From positions 43,016,962 through 43,080,961 of the forward strand of contig OU862928.1 of the NCBI GenBank assembly GCA_917880885.1: DNA of 64,000 nucleotides, read 5' to 3'. Of the stretch, positions 55,126 through 64,000 are shown in pieces. Each line of letters starts with the position of its first letter. Position 1 is the stretch's first letter. The position numbers and the translations under genes were made by a program. Source of the DNA: Limnephilus marmoratus. Taxonomy: Eukaryota; Arthropoda; Insecta; Trichoptera; Limnephilidae. A model generated the notes under the pieces. That model ran no database searches. It saw nothing but the letters and a program-made list of their open reading frames with translations, and was not told the DNA's origin.

Positions 55126-56035
55126 ATGTCTGATTGTAAAACACAAAGTACTCCAATTGAGCCTAAATTGAATTTGGATAAGTCAACAGATAAATGTTTA
55201 CCTAATGTTCCTTACCAAAAATTAATTGGAAGTTTAATGTACTTAGCCGTATTAACGAGACCAGACATTGCTTATTCTGTCAGCTATCTTAGCCAATTTA
55301 ATAATTGTTATGGTTATATACATTGGAACTATGCAAAACGAGTGTTGAGATATTTACAATGTACAAAGAATTATTGTTTAAGATATAGTAATGATAATAA
55401 TGATTTAAAAGGTTTTGTAGACAGTGATTGGGCGAGTGACGCTTTAGATAGGAAATCTTATACCTACTGGTTTTTGTTTTATGTTATCAGGATCAGCTGT
55501 TTCTTGGCAAAGTAGAAAACAGAAAACAGTATCTTTGTCTAGTACAGAGGCGGAATACATTGCCTTGTCTGAAGCTTCCAGAGAGGCCGTCTACTTAAGA
55601 AATTGAATGCATGAAATTACTGATTCACTTTATGTAATTGACTTATATTGTGATAATCAAAGCGCATTAAAGTTAGCCTTAAATAATCAAAGACATAGTA
55701 GGTCAAAACATATAGATGTACGCTATCATTATATTCGAGATGTTCTAAAATGCAAATTTATTAAAATTAAATATATTTTGCTGCTATATGAAATGCCTGC
55801 TGATGTACTTACCAAAGGTTTATGTTATAAAAAACATTATAATTTTATGAGATTACTTGGTGTTGTATCCAATGAATAAACTGTATGTTTAGTTTATTTT
55901 GACAAGATATCAAAATTAAAATGTATGTCTACTAACGCCATCTACTAACAAGAATGTTAAACCTTTTATATGTAATAAAAGCCAGTCTGTTGCGAACCGC
56001 ATAAACGTGTTATCATTCTAAGAGATACGTACAAA
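55126..56035 (+). mobile_element. Ty1/copia retrotransposon 3' end
   Basis: PYQKLIGSLMYLAVLTRPDI and DSDWASD (55,126-55,515), then in shifted frame [26 protein letters not shown] and KHIDVRYHYIRD...PADVLTKG (to 55,879) are the RNase H domain of copia elements, in order. A 1-base shift near 55,450-55,490 and a stop near 55,605 break the frame. The sequence after the stop (AATAAAAGCC near 55,975) looks like part of the LTR. Integrase and the rest of reverse transcriptase are absent. Confidence 0.85.
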
Positions 56036-56044
56036 GGTGAAAAA

Positions 56045-58249
56045 CAGGCAGTGTTCCAACTTATTGTTCAAAGCCATCGATGACTACCTTTCTGATCGTA
56101 CCATTACAATCAGCTTCGGTGACTTTTGTATCCAGAGGGAAGCAGACATGGGATGCCCGCAGGGCTCCATCCTTGGACCTGACTTGTGGAACATCTCCTT
56201 TGATGACTCCTCCAGGTTACCCTTGCCTGAAGGATGTATCACTGTCGACTACGCTGATGATAAGTTGTACAGGGTGCGCCAGAGAAACTTACTTATTTGA
56301 AAGTTCAATAAAAACAAAAGCACTGTAGTTATTGTTGTAATTCTTTTTTTATTTGAAAATACAATGTACCAAGTTTTTAAAAGTTTGTGTCTTAAAAATT
56401 ACATCTTTTAAATGGCGACCCTCATCGTGCATACACTGGTTAAGTCGTTTTTTAAAGTTCTCGTCCACTCTTCTCAGCATATCAATCGAAATATTGGCAA
56501 TAGCGTCGCGAATGTTGTTCTTCAGGTGATCTATGGTCCGTGGTCGATTGACATAAATAAGGGATTTCAAATAACCCCATAAAAAAAATCACATGGAGTT
56601 AAATCCGGAGAGCGCGCCGGCCATGGGAGATCGCCTCGGAGAGAGATGAGGCGGTCGGGGAAATGTTGTCGCAGCAAATTCATTGAGTCTCGTGCTGTGT
56701 GTGCTGTGGCTCCATCTTGTTGAAACCACACGTCCCTAACGTTCATTTCTTCGAGGTTTGGAATAAAAAAATCCTCGATCATGCTCCTGTAACGAGCTGC
56801 ATTCACTGTAACTGCGCGTTCGTTTTCTCCAAAAAAATAAGGGCCAATTAACACTTCCACACTCCCGGCCCAACACTTCCACACTCCCGAAATGAGTTGA
56901 CCCACGACAGAATCGAATTATGGCCAGGAAAGAGTCTGTGAGTAGGAATTTCGAAGCGAGCGCGAAAGGCACGTTGCGTACCAACAACTGAGTGACCGTT
57001 ACAAAAGAAGCTCTCGACGGCGAAGGCCCGCTGCTCTCTAGACCACAGCATAATGGCAACTAACGAGAATGGGAAACAAACTTGGGGACGTCTCCCTCCA
57101 GATGCGCCCCCTCCCGCCCCTCTACCTGCCCAACTCAACGGTCGGGAATTTTTTCAAATAAGTAAGTTTCTCTGGCGCACCCTGTATCTGGTCGCTGGGG
57201 ACAGTAGAAAGGAAGTGGAGAGCAAAGGCAGTGAAGATTTGCAGATGTTCCTGAACTGGGGTGAAAGAAACAAGATGACCTTCGCTCCCCATAAGACCAA
57301 GGGTCTCCTGATGAAGGGCCGTCTCAGTAGAGAAAGAAATCCTATCATCAGAATGGGAGATTCTAGCATCCGGTTTTTTGAAACAGTGAAATACTTAGGC
57401 GTCACACTAGATCGATCGTCCTCTTTTCTGGCTCACGTCAAAGAAGTATCCAGCAAGGCTCAGGTTCTCTTCTTGAAGCAGAGGAGACTCTCCACAGCTG
57501 AGTGGGGATTGCGTAATCCGGTTCTGCGAACGCTATATAGGTGCGTATACGTGGCGCAAGTCTCGTAAGCCGCCTCTGTGTGGGAACACCGCCTGGACAA
57601 CTCGCTTATTTTCTTAGCTCTCAAGCGAGGCCAACGAACCCCCTTGCTGGCACTCTCTGGTGCGTATAGAACCGTGGCTTCGGACGCTTTACCCGTTTTG
57701 GCTGGCATTTTGCCAATCGATCTGGAAACCAGGGAAGTGCTTACCAAGCAGAAGTTAACCAGAGGAACCCCGGCCACTCACCTAGGCGTTGTTCTGACAC
57801 CGGGCGGACCGGGGACTCTCCCTGGGCTGCTTCATGAAATGAGGGATCTGTCGCTCCAAGAGTGGTAGGTCCGTTGGGATAGATCGAATTTGGGAAGATG
57901 GACCTTCTCCTTCTTCCCATCAGTTAAAATCAGAATGGAAGGGGCTTATCTCGGACTGGATCATCACATTACCCAGCTTCTGTCCGGGCATGGGGAATTC
58001 AGGGGGAGACTTCACACCCTCTCCCTGTCCCCCCACCCCAACTGCGCATGCGGATCCACCAACCAGTCGGCCGAGCACATTCTGTGGCACTGCGAGATCT
58101 TGACGGATGCCAGAGAGGAAATGCTCGATGGTTTGGACGTACCTATCAGACCAGTGTGGAACACTGATCTGGTATCGAACTTCGAGTGCCTGAGGAAGTT
58201 TACAAGGATCTGGGTTGAGAGATGGCCTGAGCTTAGAGTCGCTGATTAG
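56045..58249 (+). mobile_element. R1-type LINE, interrupted by a mariner
   Basis: The left part (to 56,269) has DYLSDRTITISFGDF and GCPQGSILGPDLWN, then VDYADD at the catalytic site. GCPQGS-LGP-LWN is characteristic of the R1 group. The right part resumes at 57,185 (LVAGDSRKEVESKG, VKYLGVTLDRSSSF) and ends with a zinc motif CACGSTNQSAEHILWHC and a stop at 58,249. In-frame stops near 57,567 and 57,867 show decay. It is not in rDNA. Confidence 0.85.
56270..57184 (-). mobile_element. Mariner-type DNA transposon, internally deleted (DD41D)
   Basis: Terminal repeats CAGGGTGCGCCAGAGAAACT of at least 33 bp are perfect, inside TA duplications (56,268-56,269; 57,185-57,186). The minus strand encodes an N-terminal HTH region (WSREQRAFAVESFFCNGHS), then after a deletion VWFQQDGATAHTARDS and ARSPDLTPCDFF. 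41 residues lie between the second and third catalytic aspartates. The first-aspartate region is missing and frames are shifted, so it is non-autonomous. Confidence 0.92.
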
Positions 58250-59290
58250 TAGATTTTGACACCAGGTGTACTAGTTCTTGACTTACCACGGACTTTCTTT
58301 GCTTCTTCTCTACCACCAATATTGCCCAGGATGTACAGTATTTATATTTTCTTTCATGTTTATTTGTTTTTTATGCTCTGCGTCATTGAACGCTCATGTT
58401 TTGATTTCAGGTACTTGGTTTGATGCCTTACACTTTTATGCTATTTTGTAACATATACTTTAGTTATGATTAGTTTTTTTAGTTATGATTATCGCGTAGA
58501 ACTGAACTCACTTGTTTGTTCTGTGCCGTCCTTCTCCCCTGTTGGTTGGACCCTGGACCGAGTCCCCGCCTACTGACCATGGCCGGTCTTATGGAACTGG
58601 TTGAGTTGCACCTGTCTGCCGCGCCACCCCCCGTGACATGAAGAGGCTGGGGAGAAGGCTGAACGGCATCCGAAAGCTGTCCGTCCCGCCTCCGGCGACC
58701 CGACGCTTTTCTCCCTAGGGTCTTCTTCTATGATTTTCAGTTACTTTTGTCTAGGCACCACCGGCTAGCTGGTTTAAGGACGACGCCGCCGGTTATCGGA
58801 AGGCCGGACAATTAGCCTTCTTCATTCTCTCGGGTACTGCCGGTAGTCTCTAGTTCTACTCTGTATATATACATTATTTTTCTTTTGTTTCTTTTTCTCG
58901 TATGTACAGTGCCCGGTGTTGCCCGCCGGATTGTGTGTGGTCTTTCGCTGTCATGAGCTGATTACTCATGACGGCTGCTGTCATTTTAGATTACTTTGTT
59001 TTTTTTTATTTTTTGTTGATGTTACTAACAACTTGTTTGACTGTCCATGAGGCTCACTGCTTTTCCATTGACACCTCCATGGGCTTTAGAATTGCAGAGA
59101 TTGACCATTACAGTACAGTCCTGTAGGCGCGCCCTCATACCGCTACCTAACACAGTATGAGGGGACATTGAAGGTCTAGATTCGTTACATTAAATGTAGA
59201 GTGGTTTATTCAAAAAAATTTGATTCTTGCGAGAACTCCGAAGGGGCGACTATAAGTTTCCTATACCGGGGTGGAACAGTGGTGGGTACT
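58250..59290. other. Probable 3' UTR of the R1-type LINE and spacer
   Basis: GC-richer than surroundings (for example CCGTCCCGCCTCCGGCGACC near 58,680). No coding sequence supported. The exact LINE end is unclear. Confidence 0.4.
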
Positions 59291-59293
59291 TCA

Positions 59294-59390
59294 ATGCAGT
59301 AGGAACATGAAAAAGGTTTTTCTCTAGTATGGGTAAGTATGTGACTTTTTAAATATCCCTTTATAGAACATGAATAGCTGCAGTCGGAAC
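59294..59390 (-). pseudogene. Isolated zinc-finger array fragment
   Basis: The minus strand encodes CSDCSYSCSIKGYLKSH then ILTHTREKPFSCSYC, one finger and the start of the next. It is the same family as the cluster 25-35 kb away, with no exon context. It is cut on the right by an A/T-rich element beginning TTATTTATTTTATTTATTAA. Confidence 0.75.
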
Positions 59391-59640
59391 ATTTATTTAT
59401 TTTATTTATTAATTTTCAACACCCTGATGGACTTTTACATGACAAGTTTATAATACAAAGACAGTTTTTAAATAAAAAGATAAACTATAAAAATATAACT
59501 AGTGAACATCATATGAAAGGTAGGTAAACAGATAAATTTAAGGAAAGATAGTGCATTACAATAACATAGAAAGTCTCTAAGTTGTAAATGGTACAGAAAT
59601 AAACTAGTACGTTAGGCTAGTATGTTAGTAATTACAAAAT
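59391..59640 (-). mobile_element. Possible LINE 3' end
   Basis: TTATTTATTTTATTTATTAA followed by TTCAACACCCTGATGG looks like the reversed tail of an insect LINE. No coding motifs are seen before the mariner begins. Confidence 0.35.
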
Positions 59641-59641
59641 A

Positions 59642-61795
59642 TTAGGTCCTTACATATGAAATTGGCGTTTTGCCGTACTGGCAACTGTGATCTCAAATAT
59701 CTTCTCTTTGGTTAGGAATTCCAAATTCAAATTTATACAGCTATTTACTCATGTATTTGTGTTTCGAAAATTATAATTCATTAGTTTTTTCCTTTGCGTT
59801 TTTTCCTTTGTTTTCTTTGCGTCACTTAGTTTACAAAATGGAAAACTTGAAATATCGCGTTATTTACGAGTACGAGTTCTACTGTGGCACCAGTGCTGCA
59901 GAAACGGCTCGAAGGGTTAATGATGTGTATGGCGACGGTGCCGCAAAAGAAAACACAGTGCGTTTTTGGTTCCAACATTTTCGTTCTGGAAATTTCGACC
60001 TGCAGAACAAGCCCCGTGGACGGCCGGAGACCAAAGTTGATAATGAAGAATTGAAGGCTATTGCGGAATCGTCTCCATCGCAAACCACTTCTAAGCTAGC
60101 TGCAGGCTGCGGTGTTAGTGATAAAACTGTTTTAATCCACTTTAGCAAATTGGGAAGGTGAAAAAGCTTAAAAGGTGGGTACCTCACGAATTGAGTGAAG
60201 CAAATCAACAAACGTGCGTTGACTGCTGCGTTGCATTACTCAACCGGCACAATAATGAAGGGATTTTAAATCGAATCATTACCTGTGATGAAAAGTGGAT
60301 CCTGTACGATAATCGGAAGTGCTCATTGCAATGGCTGGACCCTGCCGAATCAGCCAAACCATGCCCAAAGTTAAAATTGACCCGAAAAAAGTTACTTGTG
60401 AGCGTTTGGTGGACTAGTGCTGGTGTCGTTCACTACAGCTTTGTTAAATCTGGCCAGACGATTACGGCAGATGTCTATTGTCAGCAACTGCAAACCATGA
60501 TGGAAAAGCTAGCTGTTAAACAACCGTGGCTGTTTAATCGCTCTAGGCCACCAGAGGTGGGTAAGTTCTGCATTTTGCCGGAAGCCGCCGAGACTTGCTT
60601 CCTTTTAAAAGTACACGAGTTCTAGGAGCAGGTCCCGGGTCCGAGTTCTTAGGTGCGGACTGAGCATTGGGTATTGTTGCGGCGCACCGAATCGGGACGC
60701 ACGGGTTCAAAGAACTCGGAGCCAGGACTTACTCGTACGAGAACTCAGAACCCCGGAGCCGGACAAGAGCCGCACAAGGGCTAGGACATATCACCCGTGC
60801 AATTAGGCACATTGAATGTACCTACATTGTCTTTTATTGAGAATTTAAATAAGTAAATTAATAAGCTGTATAAATAAGCTGTAATACTTTATTATAAACT
60901 ATTATTTTATAATGCACTTCACCCGTTGATTAACAATACCAGATAAGAAGCTCTAATTAAAAACGACTCCGTGTCTAGCCGAAGCGGTCACGCACGTGTG
61001 TGTCGATCAACAGACAGCGATCGAATGACCGCCCACCCACCGCCCGCGACGTGTCGTGACTCAAGAGGAAGTGTCATAGTTAGTGGGTCGCGGGGAGTGT
61101 TTCACGGTTCACGCAGTTCCGAGAACCCGAGACTCACCGAGACTCGCGACTCGTGAGTGGAGAGTGGAGCGCGTCGGGGACGCCGGACGGTGGTTCCTAG
61201 TTCCTAGTACTCTCTAGTAACGGAGTACTCGCGGCGAACACCGGCCGGTGGAGGCATGCGAGTTTCGGGTTTGGGAACGAGCCCGAGTTCCGGGACAGGG
61301 TTCTCTTGGAGTAGTCGATTTGAAAAAGGAGTGGGAGTAGAAACCGCTTCCCGCAAAGGAGTGGATCACATGAGCCCATTCCAGCTGAACCGACACATCG
61401 CTATAGGCCACTGCTGCTTCATGACAACGCTAGACCACACACTGCACAACAGACGGCTACCAAATTAGAGGAGCTTCAATTGGAATATCTAAGACATCCA
61501 CCATACTCTCCGGACCTTGCCCCAACAGATTACCATTTTTTTTTAGAAATTTGGATAACTTCTTGCAAGGGAAAAAATTCAACTCCGATGGGGCAGTCCA
61601 AACCGCCTTCAAAGATTTTATTGATTCCCGTCTGAATGGTTTTTTTAGTAAAGGGATCGATGAACTACCTATGAGATGGCAAAAGTGCTAAGATAGCAAT
61701 GGTACATACTTTGATTAAATAAATATATTATATTTAAAAAAAACGACTTTATGTTCTTCCCATTCAAAACGCCAATTTCATATGTAAGGACCCAA
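59642..61795 (+). mobile_element. Mariner transposon, interrupted
   Basis: Terminal repeats TTAGGTCCTTACATATGAAA (left) and its inverse with one mismatch (right) lie inside TA. The transposase starts MENLKYRVIYEYEFYCGTSA at 59,838. HTH and first-aspartate (TCDEKWILYDN) regions are readable to about 60,550 with a frame change near 60,158. The last part resumes near 61,418 with HDNARPHTAQQTATK and PPYSPDLAPTDYHFF, giving the mariner D,D34D arrangement. An insertion of about 850 bp separates second and first parts. Not functional as written. Confidence 0.9.
60552..61403. mobile_element. Unclassified insertion in the mariner
   Basis: It is flanked by TAGGCCAC (60,544-60,551; 61,404-61,411), or a 15-bp repeat with one mismatch. 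The left end CAGAGGTGGGTAAG looks hAT-like, but the right end is not its inverse. The interior is GC-richer with many GAGTTC/GAACTC segments and no coding sequence. Confidence 0.55.
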
Positions 61796-61861
61796 TATAC
61801 AGGTGACTGATTAAATGTGATGAATAATATACAATATAAGCAAAACAACAAACTGCAGCAT

Positions 61862-63095
61862 AGGATCAAAGGACATTGAAACAATCTACAGAGTTACGCA
61901 AAGGGAAAAACCTACACAGACCAAGGATATTAAACCAAGGACAGTAATTGTTAAACTTACCGCAGAAACGCATAAAGAAAATTTGTACTCCGCTATAAAA
62001 AAATTTAACCGCAGTGAAAACGTTGAAGGCAAAATGAATACAAGTGTTATAGGTATGTCAGGTCCCAGAAATCCAATATACGTTTCGGAATACTTAACTT
62101 TTCAAGCAAAACGTTTATGGTTCCTAGCCAGGCAGTTAGCACGGGAAAAGAGTTATAGATATGTCTGGACAAAGGCTGGGAGAATTTTTGTAAAAAAGGA
62201 CGACAATTCGAGGCCTATACTGATAGATTCGGAGCAAAAGCTAAAGGAAATTAAATGACTACTCCTATAAGTACTATTATTATTATTCTCAACAGCAACC
62301 ACCAAATATCGAGATCACTGTCAGTTCATCCCATTTATATTATACACCATAGTATATTAATCATCAAGTATTTCAAATTATTGTTAATACCGTTCAATAT
62401 GAGCCTATCGCAAGCATTATCTCCATCAACAAACACCAAACTTAAATTAAAATATTTTTATTGTCTAATCTCCCTCCTTGAAATTGTAAATATAGACCTT
62501 AAACTCAGCGACCCTAAGATAACATTTCATACTATAATATCTGAAATAAAATGGGTTTAAACGATTATATGGAAATAGATAATTTTGGAGAGCCAAACAA
62601 TGAATTTATCATAGAAGAAATTGATGAACTAAAAGAATTTAATTGGAGCTTAAACAAAATTAATATTATACATCAAAATATCCGTACAATGGAAAATCTT
62701 GATGACTTTCTTTTATTTTTAGACAGTATTAAGTCAACTGCGAGATTTCATATAATAATCCTTACAGAATGCAGACTGAATGACTCATATTTCGCAAAAC
62801 AAATTACAGGATATCATGAATATCACACAACACAAAAATTAAATCAAAATAGTGGAGTCGTAACCTACATTCACGATAACATCCACTGTCAAGTTGAAGA
62901 AATTTGCATCAGTCAATCAAATTGTCTGAAATTAGTAATTAATGGGTATCTTATGTATTTTAGCCATTTACAGATCACCATCATTCCATGACATACATCC
63001 GTTTCTGGATAATCTCATATCTGAACTCAAAAAATGTAGTGATTTCAAACAACAAATAGTGATGGGGGATAATATAACCAACAGAGTTTGATACT
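61862..63095 (+). mobile_element. LINE: ORF1 C-terminus and ORF2 endonuclease start
   Basis: The first frame (61,862-62,258) carries RTVIVKLTAETHKENL, YVSEYLTFQAKRLWFLAR and YRYVWTKAGRIFVK, the C-terminal ORF1 domain common in insect CR1/Jockey LINEs. ORF2 begins MGLNDYMEIDNFGEP at 62,551 with endonuclease motifs NIIHQNIRTMENLDDFLLF and IIILTECRL. After a shift near 62,960 it reads AIYRSPSFHDIHPF and VMGDNITN, then is truncated. Confidence 0.8.
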
Positions 63096-63445
63096 TCGTG
63101 GCAGTTTTTGTGCCTCTTCGAATTATCAAAGATTCTATAATCTCAAGAGTCAAGAGTAAAGAAGTTAACAAAAGTTATCTATTCCCCTAAGTCGGAGATT
63201 TCGCTCTGGGCTAACGTTTTTATTTTCCCTAAAAGTGTATCGTTTGACCGCGAAAAGAGATTTGTTTTTTCTGGGACTCGTGTCACAATTTACCAATCAG
63301 TGCCATAGTGACTTAATCATTATAGAACACAAATAATACATTCCCATAACAAACTTAAGTGTTACAAAGGTATTGTACTCAATTTAGGAATCAATCACTC
63401 AAAAGTGCTATTTTTCCTTGTGTAAATTTCACGCCCAAAGAACTT
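63096..63445. other. Probable 5' UTR of the following LINE
   Basis: No coding sequence. It directly precedes a LINE ORF1 start; the element border is not defined. Confidence 0.35.
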
Positions 63446-63449
63446 TAAA

Positions 63450-64000
63450 ATGAATACTTTTTGCACGGCTTGTGGAAAAAACATTGAAGTTCCCGCAGAC
63501 TTTATATCTTGTTCTGTCTGTAATGAAGATTACCACATTCTGTGTGCTGAAACAGTGGAAATTTCTCGCCGAGGTGGGAAAAGTCATCAACATCAAAACT
63601 GGAAATGTAAAAATTGCGTAAAACCTAAAAATAACAAACAGAAAACCATTGTAAATAGTTTGACGGAAAACAATCAAGAACCGCCATCTATTGCCAAAAA
63701 TTCAAAACAACTTGCACATACTTCGAAAACTTTAACCGATCAGGCAGTCAACAGTGAAAACTTACCGTATCCACACACAGATGGCCCTCAACAACCCCTT
63801 ACTCTTGAACTTTTTATGAAAGAACTAGGAAACTTCAAATCTTCAATGATGGTATTTGTCGACAAAAAAATTGACTCTATTGGCCAAAAATTGGAGAAAT
63901 TTTAAAACAAAACAACGAATTCATAAAATCGATTCAATACATATCGGATCAGCAAGAAGAACTTAAAAATCGAGTGAATGCTTTGGAATTATCACAAACA
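63450..64000 (+). mobile_element. LINE ORF1 with N-terminal PHD finger (partial)
   Basis: It begins MNTFCTACGKNIEVPADFIS with a C4HC3 pattern (CTAC, CSVCNEDYHILC, WKCKNC), then a polar linker and a helical segment (ELFMKELGNFKSSMMVFVDK). A frame change near 63,900 continues LKQNNEFIKSIQYISDQQEE, a coiled coil. PHD-plus-coiled-coil ORF1 proteins are found in CR1-group LINEs. Runs off the window. Confidence 0.75.

Overview
This is AT-rich nuclear DNA from an animal, almost certainly an insect. It has spliced C2H2 zinc-finger genes with phase-1 introns and GT-AG sites, plus hAT, Tc1/mariner, Helitron, copia and many non-LTR retrotransposon pieces, tRNA-derived SINEs and (TTAGG)3. There are no bacterial operons, rRNA genes or CRISPR arrays. 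The order of insect cannot be fixed from sequence alone. Host-type coding sequence is limited to a zinc-finger family and one ankyrin/HEPN-like family; most of the rest is mobile DNA and its debris.

Layout. (1) 1-12,719 and 33,271-54,394 are two direct copies (A and B) of one block: zinc-finger 5' end, SINE, HEPN/ankyrin-like locus, Helitron, hAT MITEs and an orphan zinc-finger N-terminal exon. They differ mainly by insertions. Copy A alone carries LINE pieces at 1,438-1,798, 3,698-5,266 and 11,783-12,113. Copy B alone carries a 3-kb hAT (35,031-38,087), foldback elements (39,203-39,373; 52,998-53,581) and a nest with a restriction-like-endonuclease LINE (48,503-52,500). Several insertions have the matching empty site in the other copy. 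(2) 12,720-23,500 is a transposon graveyard with unusual inverted-motif and tandem repeats. (3) 23,549-34,480 is a tandem cluster of zinc-finger genes on the minus strand. One (32,664-33,686) reads through intact; two others carry a nonsense change, frameshifts or insertions. Two inverted, near-identical 1.45-kb hAT-derived elements lie at 17,466-18,914 and 25,340-26,797; the second sits on the splice acceptor of a zinc-finger copy. (4) 54,395-64,000 holds a 300-bp-arm inverted repeat with TTAGG repeats in its loop, a copia 3' end, an R1-type LINE split by a DD41D-type mariner, a second mariner split by an unknown insertion, and LINE ORF1/ORF2 pieces including a PHD-finger ORF1.

How it works together. 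The zinc-finger copies share a short exon with two sumoylation-like motifs spliced in phase 1 to an 84-bp-periodic finger exon. That architecture lets finger exons expand and N-terminal exons be duplicated or stranded. Repeated transposition into the duplicated blocks has broken most copies, and the A/B comparison orders many of those events.
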